A stretch of DNA of 64,000 nucleotides from Streptococcus mitis (GCF_009496155.1 NZ_WIJP01000003.1:1-64000); one strand, 5' to 3'. Shown: positions 34,874-46,139, numbered from the stretch's first letter. Made by a program: numbers and translations. The notes: generated by a model from the sequence alone, not told the origin.

Positions 34874-35623
34874 ATGATTGAATTTCAAAATGTTAGTAAG
34901 TTGTATGGTGATAAAGAGGCTTTGAGCAATCTCAATTTGCAGATTGAAAATGGAGAGATTATGGGCTTGATTGGTCATAATGGTGCTGGAAAATCAACCA
35001 CTATAAAATCTCTAGTTAGTATCATTTCACCTAGTAGTGGTCGTATTTTGGTAGATGGTCAGGAGTTATCGGAAAATCGCTTGGCTATTAAACGAAAGAT
35101 TGGCTATGTAGCAGACTCGCCTGACTTATTTTTACGCTTAACGGCCAATGAATTTTGGGAATTGCTTGCTTCATCCTATGATCTGACTAGCTCTGATTTA
35201 GAGGCTAGTCTAGCTAGGCTATTGAGTGTTTTTGATTTTGCTGAAAACCGCTATCAGGTCATTGAAACCCTTTCTCACGGAATGCGTCAGAAAGTCTTTG
35301 TCATCGGAGCACTCTTGTCCGATCCCGATATTTGGGTCTTGGACGAACCCTTGACTGGTTTGGATCCTCAGGCTGCCTTTGATTTGAAGCAAATGATGAA
35401 GGAACATGCACAAAAAGGTAAGACGGTCTTGTTTTCAACCCATGTCCTAGAGGTAGCCGAACAAGTCTGTGATCGGATTGCCATTTTGAAAAAGGGACAT
35501 TTGATTTATTGTCGTAGCGTGGAGGACTTGAGAAAAGACCACCCAGACCAGTCTTTGGAAAGTATCTACCTTAGCCTTGCTGGTAGAAAAGAGGAGGTTT
35601 TAGATGCGTCTCAAGGTCATTAA
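34874..35623 (+). CDS. ABC transporter ATP-binding protein
   Basis: A 249-aa ATPase of an export-type ABC system. Walker A is GHNGAGKST near residue 36. The signature motif reads LSHGMRQKV near residue 135, a known variant of LSGGQ in ABC-2 type exporters. Walker B is IWVLDEPLTGLDP. It overlaps the permease gene by 20 bases, so the two act as a pair. The substrate is unknown. It has its own promoter with a cre-like site. Confidence 0.9.
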   Translation: MIEFQNVSKLYGDKEALSNLNLQIENGEIMGLIGHNGAGKSTTIKSLVSIISPSSGRILVDGQELSENRLAIKRKIGYVADSPDLFLRLTANEFWELLASSYDLTSSDLEASLARLLSVFDFAENRYQVIETLSHGMRQKVFVIGALLSDPDIWVLDEPLTGLDPQAAFDLKQMMKEHAQKGKTVLFSTHVLEVAEQVCDRIAILKKGHLIYCRSVEDLRKDHPDQSLESIYLSLAGRKEEVLDASQGH

Positions 35624-37238
35624 AAAATTAGTTGATGTCAATATCCTCTATTCATCTCAAGAAGCTAATCTGGCTAACCTACGAAAGAAGCAAGCTAAAA
35701 ATCCTGGGAAAAAAGTAAATGTTTCCGCTAGAGTCCTAAGTTCTTACATTTTTTCCAGTCTCTTGATGCTCATCATGTTTATAAATATAGCCTTTCGTTT
35801 TCCTTTTGAGGAAAGGCCAAGTTTTTTTAGTACCATGGTTGCTATTTTACTGGTGCTTGCCTTTTCAACTTCTTTCACTGCATTTTACAATGTCTTTTAT
35901 GAGAGTAAGGATTTGGTATCGTATAGGCCCTATGCCTTTAAAGAATCAGAGATTATAATTGCTAAAGGACTGTCTGTCCTCTTGCCAGCTCTAGCTGGAA
36001 TTGTACCAATCCTAGCTTATTTTCTAGTCCTCTATATTAGGCTAGCTCCTTCTCTTTGGCTGGGCTTGCCTTTGATGCTGCTGTCCTTGGCCTTATTATT
36101 TGTCTCTGTTACTTTAGTGATGGTAGTGGCAGTACATTTCTTGGCTCAGACTACGGTCTTCAGAAAGTATCAGTCTATTTTTTCGAATGTGATGATTGGG
36201 ATAGGGGTTCTCATACCTTTAATATTTGTCCTCTTTCTACAGTCGACTTTTGGAAGTATTGTTGACAAAGTTAGAGACATTCCATTTCTCCTTTATCCTA
36301 TTCATATCTTTTACAAAATAGCAGTGCAGCCTTTTTCGACAGAAGCCATACTGGGTCTGCTCGCTTGGATAGCTTTAACTGTTTTCTTGCTTTACCTGAC
36401 CAAAAAGAAGGTTTTTCCTCATTTTTATGACGTGATTCTGCTTAACAGTGAGGAGAAGGTCAAGAAAGAACGTCGCAATAAGGAGAGAATTTCAACTACT
36501 AAAAAGGGCTTTTTCCGTATGGTTTTACGCTACCACCTCACCCTCTTGGGACAGGGAACTGGCGTGATTACAGTGCTTTTTACAAGTGCTTTCCTTCCTT
36601 ATCTCATGATGATCGGTCTGATTTCCAACATCCGAGATTCTCAGATAGTTCCAGACATTCATCCTCCATACTGGTTACCCTTGTTTTTTATAGCTCTCTT
36701 TATAGCAGTTGTCAATAACAATATCACCAGCCTGCATTCAATTGCCTTGTCCTTGGAGAGGGAAAATGTTGATTTTCTTAAGAGTTTACCCTTTGACTTT
36801 GCTCGTTATGTGAAAGTGAAATTTTGGATTATATTTGCTGTCCAGTCTTTTTTTCCAGTTCTGATTTTACTTGGCCTTTCTCTATATTTAGGCTTGCCCA
36901 TCCTTTCGATGATTTACCTTCTTGTAGTCTGGACCCTTGCCAGTGTCATCCTTTCTTGCCACAATTACTTTAAGGACGTGAAAAATCTGTCAACCAATTG
37001 GAGTAGCATTACTGACCTAGTGAATCGTTCAAATCGTATAGTAGCAATAGTTTTACTGTTTATTTATATTGCAATCCTGATGGCCCTTGTAATTGGGAGC
37101 TTATTCTTGGTTCGGTCTCTCTCTCCTGTTCTTGCCATCAGCTTGGGAGTAGGAGCTCTTATCCTCCTGCTTGCTCTTGCTATTTTTAGCTATCGTTACT
37201 ACCTGTCACGCATATTGGCAGAAATAGAAAAAAGATGA
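35604..37238 (+). CDS. ABC transporter permease (ABC-2 exporter type)
   Basis: A 544-aa membrane protein with about 12 hydrophobic segments and a central cytoplasmic basic region (VKKERRNKERISTTKKG, near residue 285). This fits permeases that pair with one ATPase as large export systems. The start at 35604 lies inside the ATPase gene. The substrate is not evident; relatives are linked with antimicrobial peptide or lipid export. I see no clear terminator after it. Confidence 0.8.
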   Translation: MRLKVIKKLVDVNILYSSQEANLANLRKKQAKNPGKKVNVSARVLSSYIFSSLLMLIMFINIAFRFPFEERPSFFSTMVAILLVLAFSTSFTAFYNVFYESKDLVSYRPYAFKESEIIIAKGLSVLLPALAGIVPILAYFLVLYIRLAPSLWLGLPLMLLSLALLFVSVTLVMVVAVHFLAQTTVFRKYQSIFSNVMIGIGVLIPLIFVLFLQSTFGSIVDKVRDIPFLLYPIHIFYKIAVQPFSTEAILGLLAWIALTVFLLYLTKKKVFPHFYDVILLNSEEKVKKERRNKERISTTKKGFFRMVLRYHLTLLGQGTGVITVLFTSAFLPYLMMIGLISNIRDSQIVPDIHPPYWLPLFFIALFIAVVNNNITSLHSIALSLERENVDFLKSLPFDFARYVKVKFWIIFAVQSFFPVLILLGLSLYLGLPILSMIYLLVVWTLASVILSCHNYFKDVKNLSTNWSSITDLVNRSNRIVAIVLLFIYIAILMALVIGSLFLVRSLSPVLAISLGVGALILLLALAIFSYRYYLSRILAEIEKR

Positions 37239-37351
37239 GCTAGTTGGTCGCTTGCTTGATAAATTCAATTCGACAAACGCTTTCATAGTTTGTTAGAATG
37301 TAGTTGTAAATGATTAAGATTGGTAATCAAAAATATATAGGGAGGAATGTT

Positions 37352-37570
37352 TTGAATAAGAAATATAACATAGTTCTATTTTTGTTGTTTATAGTTTATT
37401 TATTTGGATATTTTTCAATTTCAAAAACGTTAATTCCTATAATGTGTGTGTTCCAAGTATTTTTGATAGAACATATATTTAGAGTTCGAAATAGAATGAT
37501 GCAGATAGGTGAAATTATAATTATTGTTGCTTCTATAATATTATTTATTGATAGTATATTGAATTTGTAA
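37352..37570 (+). CDS. Small membrane protein of unknown function
   Basis: A 72-aa protein when started at TTG 37352 (MNKKYNIVLFLLFIV), which has GGGAGG seven bases upstream. The frame extends to an ATG at 37310 that lacks a ribosome site. Three hydrophobic segments cover about residues 6-22, 25-40 and 50-70. It is very AT-rich compared with its neighbours and is followed by repeat debris. I recognise no family. Confidence 0.5.
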   Translation: MNKKYNIVLFLLFIVYLFGYFSISKTLIPIMCVFQVFLIEHIFRVRNRMMQIGEIIIIVASIILFIDSILNL

Positions 37571-37726
37571 CAAAAGGCTTCTCTATAAAATCAAATTTTC
37601 CCGATACCTGCTGAAGTGATTTATCTTCTCTCTATGTCTTCTCATCTTTATTCTACTATCTACGTCACTAAACTTGACAGACATATATTGCAGGTACAAC
37701 CTCTCTACCTACAATCTCACAGTTAA

Positions 37727-37770
37727 CCTGAGGCTAGTTTCCTAGTTTGTTCTTTGATTTTCGTTGAATT
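37727..37770 (+). repeat. BOX relic (boxC only)
   Basis: This matches the boxC end of the element at 7448-7599, with a few changes such as TTCGTTGA for TTCATTGA. No boxA or boxB is found upstream. Confidence 0.8.
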
Positions 37771-37787
37771 TTATTTTATAAAACGAA

Positions 37788-37812
37788 ATGCTCCTCCACG
37801 ATGGAAGAGCAT
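37788..37812 (-). terminator. Hairpin terminator of the LTA-synthase-like gene
   Basis: ATGCTCCTCCA (37788-37798) pairs with TGGAAGAGCAT (37802-37812). It lies just past the stop of the minus-strand gene. A weaker T-run exists on each side. Confidence 0.65.
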
Positions 37813-37815
37813 CTT

Positions 37816-39966
37816 TTATTGTGATTTTGATTCGGTTTCTGCCGATTCTGGATGGAGTTCTTGGTAACTTGGTGCCTTGAAAAGGTCAGTACTGGTCTTA
37901 CCTTTTCTTTGGCTAAAGAGACTGGTTGATTGACTACCTTTTTCCTGCTCAATCTTTTGAAGAATTGGTAAAGAATTGAGGTAAGAAATACTTTCTGTAT
38001 CAACTTTTCCAAGATGATCTGCTTGGTAGAAACGGATCAAATCGCCAGTTTGAATCTGGTCGCTGATTTTTAGCTGTTGACTAGCTGCTTGACGAACAAT
38101 TTCTAGTTCATTCTGAGCTTGTTCATCAAGATTACTGATTTCAAGGCCGCTCTCAGTATAGTAGGTTCGTCCGTCGTAACTAGTGTATTTAGGTGTGACG
38201 AAGGAATTGGCAGTTCGAAAGGCAACGATTTCTTGATGATCTGGAGACAGAAGATCTTGTCCAACTTGAAGGAAAGAATTTGACTCAATACCAAGGAGGT
38301 GTTCGAGAGTCGGTAAGATATCGATTTGTCCACCGTAGGTATTGATGATTTGCCCTTTTTCATAACCAGGCATGACTACCATAAAAGGCACTCGTTGTAA
38401 CATGGCATTATCGTAATTAGACCAGTTCTCAGAAGTCTTTCCAATCAAGGGTGCCAGGTCAGGATTGCGGGAGTTGGAAATGCCATAATGGTCTCCGTAA
38501 ATGACGATGATGGATTTTTCATAGAGGCCACTTTCTTTGAGATAGTCAAAGAAGGCCTTGATGGCACTATCCAGATAGTTGGCTGTTTGGAAGTAGCCGT
38601 TGATCGTTTCATCTTTGGTTTTGGCCAAGGGGAAACCAAGCTCATCGCCTGTCAGATTGCTAGCATAAGGATAGTGATTGGACACCGTGATATACTTGGC
38701 ATAAAAAGGCTGCTGTAAATGCTCCAGATATTGGATAGAATCTTTCATCATGATTTTATCATTTAAACCATATTGGAAAGAATTGCTACTGTCTTGCTTG
38801 GTGAAGTAGGATGCGTCAAAGAAGTATTGGTAGCCCCATTGTTTGTAGGTCGTATTTCGATTCCAGAAGGTCCCGATATTACCGTGAAAGACAGCACTTG
38901 ATTGGTAGCCGTTTTTTGATAGGATAAAAGGTGCTGCCTGCTGGGTATTGGTACCACCGTAGTTGACCATGAAAGAACCTTGGTCAAGTCCAAACAGACC
39001 AGTTTCCAACATAGTTTCCGCATCTGAGGTCTTACCAGCCTTGACTTGGTTAAAGATATTCGAAAAGGCTAGGGTTGATTGCGAATGGTAGAGGGAATTA
39101 AGGAAGGGAGTGACTTCATGCTCAGTTCCATCTATGTTGAGTTTATAGTCAAGTAGGAACTGCTGGAAACTCTCCAAGTGGAGATAGATTACATTTTTCC
39201 CTTTGACTAAGCCAAAATAGTCTGGATTAGGCTTAGCCGAATGCTCTTGAATATAATCTGTGATAGGTTGAAGGTCAGTCTCAGAAGCCTTGGCACGTTC
39301 TTTGTTGGCGCTGTAGGATTGGTTGGCACTATAACCTAAAAAGGCTGGCAAACTAAGGGCACGAACAACATAATAATTAGAAAATCCTCGCGACAGGAGA
39401 TCGGGACGTTCAATTTCTGCTAAGAAAAGATTAGCTGAAAAGAGCAGGGCTGAGAGAGCAGTGATAGCAACACTCGAGCGGAATTTGAAAGGTCTCCTAT
39501 CCAAATGGATGAATTTTTTAAAGAAAAGGAAAGACAGCACTGGGAAATCCATAAAATAGATAAAATCCCAAGGACGCAGCAACTCTAGTTCCGCAGTACC
39601 AACAGACACTTTGCTGACCACCTTCATGGTGTTAGCCGTGATAAAGTCACTAAATTCTCGATAGTAAAAGACATTGGAATAGAGCCAAATGAATAAAAGG
39701 CTATAAATAGCTATACTAATACTATAAAAAATCTTGGTTGACCGAGCATAGAGGGCTAGAGCTAGTAGAAGGAGCCCCAAAGGAAGGGGGTTGAAAAAGG
39801 CGATAAAGGCAAGGTAATTTCCCTGCAATTTGCCCAATTGAATGTCTAAATTAAAGTCAACGGTATAGGCTAATAAGGTTTTGAACCAATAGATGATTAA
39901 AAGGGTTAGGACAAAACCCAGTCTGGTACCGATGGCTTTTTGGATTTTGTTAAAATTAATTCTCAC
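37816..39966 (-). CDS. LTA synthase family sulfatase-fold membrane protein
   Basis: A 716-aa protein of the LtaS/sulfatase family that acts at the outer membrane face. Five membrane segments lie in the first 200 residues. The extracellular domain has VIYLHLESFQQF (first metal ligand), GKTSDAETML (Thr nucleophile, near residue 317), and VIYGDHYGISN near residue 495. These are the catalytic signatures of phosphoglycerol transferases. Pneumococcal-type teichoic acids are not poly-glycerol-phosphate, so the true acceptor is uncertain. It may add phosphoglycerol to a surface glycan. It is transcribed away from the aro operon. Confidence 0.87.
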   Translation of the reverse strand: MRINFNKIQKAIGTRLGFVLTLLIIYWFKTLLAYTVDFNLDIQLGKLQGNYLAFIAFFNPLPLGLLLLALALYARSTKIFYSISIAIYSLLFIWLYSNVFYYREFSDFITANTMKVVSKVSVGTAELELLRPWDFIYFMDFPVLSFLFFKKFIHLDRRPFKFRSSVAITALSALLFSANLFLAEIERPDLLSRGFSNYYVVRALSLPAFLGYSANQSYSANKERAKASETDLQPITDYIQEHSAKPNPDYFGLVKGKNVIYLHLESFQQFLLDYKLNIDGTEHEVTPFLNSLYHSQSTLAFSNIFNQVKAGKTSDAETMLETGLFGLDQGSFMVNYGGTNTQQAAPFILSKNGYQSSAVFHGNIGTFWNRNTTYKQWGYQYFFDASYFTKQDSSNSFQYGLNDKIMMKDSIQYLEHLQQPFYAKYITVSNHYPYASNLTGDELGFPLAKTKDETINGYFQTANYLDSAIKAFFDYLKESGLYEKSIIVIYGDHYGISNSRNPDLAPLIGKTSENWSNYDNAMLQRVPFMVVMPGYEKGQIINTYGGQIDILPTLEHLLGIESNSFLQVGQDLLSPDHQEIVAFRTANSFVTPKYTSYDGRTYYTESGLEISNLDEQAQNELEIVRQAASQQLKISDQIQTGDLIRFYQADHLGKVDTESISYLNSLPILQKIEQEKGSQSTSLFSQRKGKTSTDLFKAPSYQELHPESAETESKSQ

Positions 39967-40046
39967 ACATTTACTTCCTAATTTTTAATTAGTATTAGTA
40001 TACCATTTTTTAAAACGAGAGTAAAAAAGCAAGGGTAGTTTCTTTT

Positions 40047-40075
40047 TTGAGAATTGTCTAAAAATTTGATATAAT
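40047..40075 (+). promoter_or_regulatory. Promoter of the methyltransferase-aromatic operon (leaderless)
   Basis: TTGAGA (40047-40052), a 17-bp spacer and TATAAT (40070-40075). The ATG at 40083 lies eight bases after the -10, at the expected transcription start, so a leaderless mRNA is predicted. Confidence 0.85.
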
Positions 40076-40082
40076 GGTAGTT

Positions 40083-41246
40083 ATGAATAGAATAAGAGTC
40101 AGTAAGCGGGTTGAAAAAAAGCTTATCAAAGGTCTAGTTTTACTAGAAGCCAGCGATCTTGAGAATGTCAATCTTAAGGATCAGGAAGTGGAAGTCCATA
40201 GTCAAGATGGAAATTTTCTTGGGACTGCCTACCTTTCCCAACAAAACAAGGGCTTGGGCTGGTTTATCAGCAAAGATAAGGTGACCTTTAATCAAGCTTT
40301 CTTTGAAACGCTGTTTAGACAAGCTAAAGAACAGAGAAAAGCCTACTATCAAGATGATTTGACAACTGCCTTTCGTCTCTTTAACCAAGAGGGAGATGGT
40401 TTTGGTGGTCTGACAGTGGATCTTTATGGCGACTATGCTGTCTTTTCTTGGTATAACTCTTATGTTTATCAGATTCGCAAGGTTATTTCTGAAGCCTTTA
40501 GACAGGTTTTCCCTGAGGTTTTAGGGGCTTATGAGAAGATCCGTTTTAAGGGTTTGGACTATGAATCTGCCCATGTTTATGGTCAAGAAGCACCTGACTT
40601 TTTCACTGTTCTGGAAAATGGTGTCTTGTATCAAGTCTTCATGAATGATGGCTTGATGACAGGGATTTTTCTAGACCAGCACGAGGTTCGTGGGAGCTTG
40701 GTTGATGGATTGGCTATGGGTAAATCCTTGCTCAATATGTTTTCCTACACAGCAGCCTTTTCAGTAGCTGCAGCTATGGGAGGAGCAAGCCAGACTACTT
40801 CGGTTGACCTAGCTAAACGTTCACGAGAATTGTCTCAAGCGCATTTTCAGGCAAATGGAATCAGCATAGACGACCATCGTTTTATAGTCATGGATGTCTT
40901 TGAGTATTTCAAGTATGCCAAACGAAAAGGCTTAACCTATGATGTCATTGTCCTAGATCCGCCTAGCTTTGCTCGGAACAAAAAACAAACATTTTCTGTG
41001 GCAAAGGATTATCACAAGTTGATTTCCCAGAGTCTTGAGATTTTAAATTCGCGAGGAATTATCATTGCCAGTACCAATGCTGCCAATGTTTCCCGCCAGA
41101 AATTTACAGAACAAATTGATAAAGGCTTTGCAGGAAGAAGTTACCAGATTTTAAACAAATATGGTCTTCCAGCAGATTTTGCCTATAATAAAAAAGATGA
41201 AAGTAGTAATTACCTCAAGGTGATTAGTATGAAGGTTAGTAAATGA
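40083..41246 (+). CDS. RlmI-like rRNA (cytosine-5-)-methyltransferase
   Basis: A 387-aa SAM-dependent methyltransferase of the RlmI/YwbD family. An N-terminal PUA domain spans about residues 5-75. A linker domain with [20 protein letters not shown] follows. The methyltransferase fold has [18 protein letters not shown] near residue 217 and the catalytic [11 protein letters not shown] near residue 292. An in-frame ATG at 40074 overlaps the -10, so ATG 40083 is the start. It overlaps aroD by four bases, which joins it to the shikimate operon. Confidence 0.85.
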   Translation: MNRIRVSKRVEKKLIKGLVLLEASDLENVNLKDQEVEVHSQDGNFLGTAYLSQQNKGLGWFISKDKVTFNQAFFETLFRQAKEQRKAYYQDDLTTAFRLFNQEGDGFGGLTVDLYGDYAVFSWYNSYVYQIRKVISEAFRQVFPEVLGAYEKIRFKGLDYESAHVYGQEAPDFFTVLENGVLYQVFMNDGLMTGIFLDQHEVRGSLVDGLAMGKSLLNMFSYTAAFSVAAAMGGASQTTSVDLAKRSRELSQAHFQANGISIDDHRFIVMDVFEYFKYAKRKGLTYDVIVLDPPSFARNKKQTFSVAKDYHKLISQSLEILNSRGIIIASTNAANVSRQKFTEQIDKGFAGRSYQILNKYGLPADFAYNKKDESSNYLKVISMKVSK

Positions 41247-41920
41247 AATTAATCGTTTCAGTAATGCCAAGAAGTTTAGAGGAGGCTCAGGCTCTGGATG
41301 CTACGAGGTATCTGGATGCCGACATCATTGAATGGCGTGCCGACTATCTGCCTAAGGAAGCGATTTTGCAGGTAGCTCCAGCTATTTTTGAAAAATTCGC
41401 AGGTCGTGAGTTGGTTTTCACGCTGAGAACTCGCTCTGAAGGGGGAGAAATCGACCTTTCTCCAGAAGAATATATCCATCTAATCAAGGAAGTAGCGCAA
41501 CTCTATCAACCAGACTATATTGATTTTGAGTACTATAGCTACAAGGATGTTTTTGAGGAAATGCTGGACTTCCCAAATCTCGTTTTAAGTTACCATAATT
41601 TTCAAGAAACGCCTGAAAATATGATGGAAATCTTGTCAGAGTTGACGAGCTTAAATCCAAAACTTGTTAAGGTTGCGGTGATGGCTCACACGGAGCAGGA
41701 TGTCTTAGACTTGATGAACTATACCCGAGGCTTTAAAACCCTCAATCCTGAGCAGGAATATGTGACCATTTCTATGGGCAAGGTGGGTAAGGTCTCTCGT
41801 ATCACTGCGGATGTGACTGGTTCTAGCTGGTCCTTTGCTAGTCTAGATGAGGCTAGTGCCCCAGGTCAGATTTCTCTAGCTAACATGAAAAAAATCAGGG
41901 AGATTTTGGATGAAGCTTGA
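41243..41920 (+). CDS. aroD: 3-Dehydroquinate dehydratase, type I
   Basis: The third shikimate-pathway step, forming 3-dehydroshikimate. It is a 225-aa cytoplasmic class I enzyme using a Schiff-base lysine. Active-site motifs are [19 protein letters not shown] (catalytic His) and LVKVAVMAH (Lys of the Schiff base, near residue 142). [10 protein letters not shown] and PGQIS bind substrate. It overlaps aroE by 11 bases. Confidence 0.95.
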   Translation: MKLIVSVMPRSLEEAQALDATRYLDADIIEWRADYLPKEAILQVAPAIFEKFAGRELVFTLRTRSEGGEIDLSPEEYIHLIKEVAQLYQPDYIDFEYYSYKDVFEEMLDFPNLVLSYHNFQETPENMMEILSELTSLNPKLVKVAVMAHTEQDVLDLMNYTRGFKTLNPEQEYVTISMGKVGKVSRITADVTGSSWSFASLDEASAPGQISLANMKKIREILDEA

Positions 41921-42761
41921 TGGCTATACACGTTTAGCTGCCGTTGTTGCCAATCCTATTAAGCATTCTATTTCCCCTTTTATCCACAATAGTGCCTTTG
42001 AGGCGACAGCTACCAATGGTGCTTACGTGGCTTGGGAGATTGAAGCGGGTGACTTGGCAGAAACAGTGGCCAATATTCGTCGCTACCAGATGTTTGGCAT
42101 CAACCTGTCCATGCCTTATAAGGAGCAGGTGATTCCTTATTTGGATGAATTGAGCGATGAAGCGCGCTTAATCGGTGCGGTTAATACGGTTGTCAATGAG
42201 AATGGCAATTTAATTGGATATAATACAGATGGCAAGGGATTTTTTAAGAGCTTGCCTTCTTTTACAATTACAGGTAAGAAGATGACCCTGCTGGGTGCAG
42301 GTGGTGCGGCCAAGTCTATCTTGGCACAAGCTATTTTGGATGGTGTCAGTCAGATTTCTGTCTTTGTTCGTTCAGTTTCTATGGAAAAAACAAGACCTTA
42401 TCTAGACAAGTTACAGGAGCAGACAGGCTTTAAAGTGGATTTGTATGCTTTAGAAGATGTTCCTGAACTGCAAGCAAGGATTGCTGAGTCGGACTTACTA
42501 GTCAATGCGACAAGTGTAGGGATGGATGGTCAATCATCTCCAGTTCCTGAAAACATAGTCATACCAGAAACTCTCCTAGTAGCAGATATCATTTACCAAC
42601 CCTTTGAAACACCATTTTTGAAATGGGCTATAAGTCAGGGGAATCCAGTTGTCAATGGTCTGGGAATGTTGCTCTATCAAGCTGCAGAAGCTTTTCAACT
42701 GTGGACAGGCAAGGAGATGCCAACAGAAGAGATTTGGCAGTCTTTAACAGAAAAATACTAA
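41910..42761 (+). CDS. aroE: Shikimate dehydrogenase
   Basis: NADPH-dependent reduction of dehydroshikimate. The 283-aa protein has the substrate motif [13 protein letters not shown] near residue 13, catalytic Lys in [16 protein letters not shown], and the nucleotide-binding GAGGAAKSI near residue 128. It sits between aroD (overlapping) and aroB (21-base gap with a GGGAGA ribosome site). Confidence 0.95.
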   Translation: MKLDGYTRLAAVVANPIKHSISPFIHNSAFEATATNGAYVAWEIEAGDLAETVANIRRYQMFGINLSMPYKEQVIPYLDELSDEARLIGAVNTVVNENGNLIGYNTDGKGFFKSLPSFTITGKKMTLLGAGGAAKSILAQAILDGVSQISVFVRSVSMEKTRPYLDKLQEQTGFKVDLYALEDVPELQARIAESDLLVNATSVGMDGQSSPVPENIVIPETLLVADIIYQPFETPFLKWAISQGNPVVNGLGMLLYQAAEAFQLWTGKEMPTEEIWQSLTEKY

Positions 42762-42782
42762 TAAAGAAAGGGAGATTCTCCT

Positions 42783-43850
42783 ATGAAAATCAGAATCGAT
42801 ATTCCTCATCATCCTTATGATATTCAGATTGAAAAAGGCTGTCTGGCTCAGACTGGTCAGTGGTTGAGAGAACTCTGGCAACCACAAAAAGTGGTTATAG
42901 TAACTGACAACCATGTAGCTTATCTTTATGCAGAGAAGGTCAAGCTCAGCCTAGAAGATGCTGGTTTTCAGGTAGCTGTTTTTGACTTTTTAGAAGGTGA
43001 AGAACGAAAAAATCTTACTACTGTTCAGAAAGTCTATGAATTCCTAGTTAAGCAGGGGGTGACTCGTAGTGATGGAATCGTAGCTCTTGGTGGCGGTGTC
43101 GTTGGGGATCTAGCTGGTTTTGTAGCCTCTACCTATATGCGGGGCATTCACTTTGTTCAGATTCCGACTAGCTTGACAGCTCAGGTTGATTCTTCTATCG
43201 GTGGAAAGACGGGTGTCAACACTCCATTTGCTAAAAATATGGTGGGGACCTTTGCCCAACCAGATGGGGTTCTGATTGACCCACTTGTCCTTGAAACGCT
43301 TGGAAAAAGAGAGTTGATTGAAGGAATGGGTGAGGTTATCAAGTATGGTTTGATTGAGGATCCAGAACTGTGGGCTCTTTTGACGGAGTTGGACGGTTCT
43401 GTAGAGAGCATTTTGGAATATGCAGAGACCTTGATTGAACATTCTTGTCAGGTCAAGCGCAAGATGGTGGTTGAGGATGAGTTGGACAACGGTGTTCGTC
43501 TTTACCTCAATTTTGGCCACACTATTGGTCATGCTATTGAAGCAACGGCTGGTTATGGCAAGGTCATGCATGGTGAAGCTGTGGCTATGGGAATGGTGCA
43601 GATTTCCAAGGTTGCTGAGGGAAAAGGCCTTATGCCAGCTGGCATTACCCAGTCCATCACAGAAATGTGTCAGAAATTTGGCTTGCCTGTTGACTATGAA
43701 AACTGGGATGTTGACAAGCTTTATCAGGCTCTTACTCATGACAAGAAAGCGCGTGGTAATACCTTGAAATTGGTCTTGGTGCCAGAGCTTGGTTCAGCGA
43801 CCATCCACCCAGTTTCTCTGGAAGAGATGAAAGACTACTTGGTAAAATAA
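42783..43850 (+). CDS. aroB: 3-Dehydroquinate synthase
   Basis: The second shikimate step, cyclising DAHP to dehydroquinate, NAD- and metal-dependent. The 355-aa enzyme shows [20 protein letters not shown] near residue 102, [11 protein letters not shown] near residue 136 and the metal ligand regions [15 protein letters not shown] and [12 protein letters not shown] nine-base gap follows to aroC. Confidence 0.96.
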   Translation: MKIRIDIPHHPYDIQIEKGCLAQTGQWLRELWQPQKVVIVTDNHVAYLYAEKVKLSLEDAGFQVAVFDFLEGEERKNLTTVQKVYEFLVKQGVTRSDGIVALGGGVVGDLAGFVASTYMRGIHFVQIPTSLTAQVDSSIGGKTGVNTPFAKNMVGTFAQPDGVLIDPLVLETLGKRELIEGMGEVIKYGLIEDPELWALLTELDGSVESILEYAETLIEHSCQVKRKMVVEDELDNGVRLYLNFGHTIGHAIEATAGYGKVMHGEAVAMGMVQISKVAEGKGLMPAGITQSITEMCQKFGLPVDYENWDVDKLYQALTHDKKARGNTLKLVLVPELGSATIHPVSLEEMKDYLVK

Positions 43851-43859
43851 GGAGAGTGT

Positions 43860-45026
43860 ATGAGATATTTAACTGCAGGAGAATCACACGGTCCCCGTCT
43901 GACAGCTATCATTGAAGGAATCCCAGCTGGGCTTCCTTTGACAGCTGAGGATATTAACGGAGATCTTAAACGCCGTCAGGGTGGCTACGGTCGTGGCGGC
44001 CGTATGAAGATTGAGAGTGATCAGGTTTTCTTTACTTCTGGCGTTCGCCACGGGAAGACGACTGGGGCTCCTATTACCATGGATGTCGTCAATAAGGACC
44101 ATCAAAAATGGCTGGACATCATGTCTGCGGAGGACATTGAAGACCGCCTTAAAAGCAAACGAAAAATCACTCATCCACGTCCTGGTCACGCCGACTTGGT
44201 CGGGGGCATCAAGTACCGTTTTGATGATTTGAGAAATTCCTTGGAGCGCTCATCTGCTCGTGAAACAACTATGCGAGTGGCAGTTGGTGCAGTAGCTAAA
44301 CGCCTCTTGGCTGAGCTGGATATGGAGATTGCCAACCATGTCGTTGTCTTTGGTGGCAAGGAAATCGATGTTCCTGAAGATCTGACAGTCGCTGAGATTA
44401 AGGCACGAGCTGCCCAGTCTGAAGTTTCTATTGTCAACCAAGAACGGGAACAGGAAATCAAGGATTATATTGACCAAATCAAACGTGACGGAGATACCAT
44501 CGGTGGGGTTGTCGAGACAGTTGTCGGAGGTGTTCCAGTTGGTCTTGGTTCCTATGTCCAATGGGACAGAAAATTGGATGCCAGATTGGCCCAAGCCGTT
44601 GTTTCTATCAATGCTTTTAAAGGAGTGGAATTTGGTCTCGGCTTTGAAGCTGGTTACCGTAAAGGTAGCCAAGTTATGGATGAAATTCTCTGGTCTAAAG
44701 AAGACGGCTATACTCGCCGTACCAATAATCTGGGTGGCTTTGAAGGTGGCATGACCAATGGGCAACCTATTGTTGTTCGAGGTGTTATGAAGCCTATTCC
44801 TACTCTCTACAAACCACTTATGAGTGTGGATATCGAAACCCATGAACCCTATAAGGCAACAGTCGAAAGAAGTGATCCGACCGCTCTTCCAGCAGCCAGT
44901 GTGGTCATGGAAGCCGTTGTGGCAACGGTTCTGGCACAAGAAATCCTTGAAAAATTCTCATCAGATAATCTAGAGGAATTAAAAGAAGCAGTGGCCAAAC
45001 ACCGAGACTATACAAAGAACTATTAA
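43860..45026 (+). CDS. aroC: Chorismate synthase
   Basis: The last step to chorismate, needing reduced FMN. The 388-aa protein carries the signatures GESHGPRL (residue 7 on), [11 protein letters not shown], and [19 protein letters not shown] near residue 122. The length fits the Gram-positive form. It lies 9 bases before tyrA. DAHP synthase is not in this window. Confidence 0.96.
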   Translation: MRYLTAGESHGPRLTAIIEGIPAGLPLTAEDINGDLKRRQGGYGRGGRMKIESDQVFFTSGVRHGKTTGAPITMDVVNKDHQKWLDIMSAEDIEDRLKSKRKITHPRPGHADLVGGIKYRFDDLRNSLERSSARETTMRVAVGAVAKRLLAELDMEIANHVVVFGGKEIDVPEDLTVAEIKARAAQSEVSIVNQEREQEIKDYIDQIKRDGDTIGGVVETVVGGVPVGLGSYVQWDRKLDARLAQAVVSINAFKGVEFGLGFEAGYRKGSQVMDEILWSKEDGYTRRTNNLGGFEGGMTNGQPIVVRGVMKPIPTLYKPLMSVDIETHEPYKATVERSDPTALPAASVVMEAVVATVLAQEILEKFSSDNLEELKEAVAKHRDYTKNY

Positions 45027-45035
45027 GGAGTTCCT

Positions 45036-46139
45036 ATGGCAAAAACAATCTATATCGTAGGTCTTGGGTTGATCGGTGCCTCAATGGCACTCGGTATCAA
45101 ACGCGATCATCCAGATTATGAAATTTTAGGTTATAATCGTAGTCAAGCTTCGAGAGATATCGCCTTGAAAGAAGGCATGATTGACCGTGCAACGGATGAT
45201 TTTGCTAGTTTTGCTCCTTTGGCAGATATCATTATCCTCAGCTTGCCAATCAAACAAACTATTGCTTTCATTAAGGAGTTGGCCAACTTGGACTTGAAAG
45301 AAGGCGTCATTATTTCAGATGCTGGTTCAACCAAGTCAGCCATTGTAGATGTGGCGGAGCAGTATTTAGCTGATAAGCCTGTTCGCTTTGTCGGAGCCCA
45401 TCCCATGGCTGGTAGTCACAAGACAGGAGCTGCTTCTGCGGATGTCAATCTTTTTGAAAATGCCTATTATATCTTTACACCTTCGAGCCTGACAAGTCAG
45501 GACACGCTTGACGAAATGAGGGACTTGCTTTCAGGTCTGCATGCTCGCTTTATTGAGATTGATGCCAAGGAGCATGACCGAGTCACTTCTCAGATTAGCC
45601 ATTTTCCTCATATTCTGGCTTCCAGTCTCATGGAGCAGACCGCGGTCTATGCTCAAGAACATGAGATGGCAAGGCGTTTTGCGGCTGGTGGTTTTCGAGA
45701 TATGACTCGAATTGCGGAAAGTGAGCCAGGGATGTGGACCTCCATTCTCTTGTCCAATCGTGAGACTATCCTAGAGAGAATTGAGGATTTTAAGGAACGT
45801 TTGGATGAGGTTGGTCAGGCTATCAACAAGGGAGATGAAGAGCAAATCTGGAACTTTTTCAACCAAGCGCGTGAGCAACGTCAGGCTATGGAAATCCATA
45901 AGCGTGGTGGTGTGGATAGCTCTTATGACCTCTATGTCGACGTTCCCGATGAAGAAGATGTTATCCTGCGGATTTTGGAACTGCTACGTGGAACTTCCTT
46001 GGTTAACATCCACATCAACGAGGAAAACCGTGAGGATATTCACGGGATTCTACAAATTTCATTTAAAAATGCTCAAGACTTGGAAAGAGCCGAACATCTC
46101 ATAACAGAAAATACCGACTACACAGTCGTCATCAAATAA
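45036..46139 (+). CDS. tyrA: Prephenate dehydrogenase
   Basis: The tyrosine branch: NAD-dependent oxidative decarboxylation of prephenate. The 367-aa enzyme has the Rossmann motif [13 protein letters not shown] near residue 9, the catalytic region [12 protein letters not shown] near residue 122 and [13 protein letters not shown]-terminal ACT domain (from about residue 295) likely gives tyrosine feedback control. Confidence 0.95.
   Translation: MAKTIYIVGLGLIGASMALGIKRDHPDYEILGYNRSQASRDIALKEGMIDRATDDFASFAPLADIIILSLPIKQTIAFIKELANLDLKEGVIISDAGSTKSAIVDVAEQYLADKPVRFVGAHPMAGSHKTGAASADVNLFENAYYIFTPSSLTSQDTLDEMRDLLSGLHARFIEIDAKEHDRVTSQISHFPHILASSLMEQTAVYAQEHEMARRFAAGGFRDMTRIAESEPGMWTSILLSNRETILERIEDFKERLDEVGQAINKGDEEQIWNFFNQAREQRQAMEIHKRGGVDSSYDLYVDVPDEEDVILRILELLRGTSLVNIHINEENREDIHGILQISFKNAQDLERAEHLITENTDYTVVIK

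Larger units (their letters stand above)
37571..37815. other. Intergenic region with a degenerate BOX end
   Basis: No gene is seen. The stretch 37727-37770 is a boxC relic (CTGAGGCTAGTTTCCTAG through TTTGATTTTCGTTGA). The preceding 140 bases may be decayed BOX or other sequence. A hairpin at 37788-37812 closes the minus-strand gene. Confidence 0.65.

Noticed and set aside
44250..44939. 229-codon minus-strand ORF inside aroC
   Set aside because: It is a shadow of aroC, which has all chorismate synthase signatures on the plus strand.
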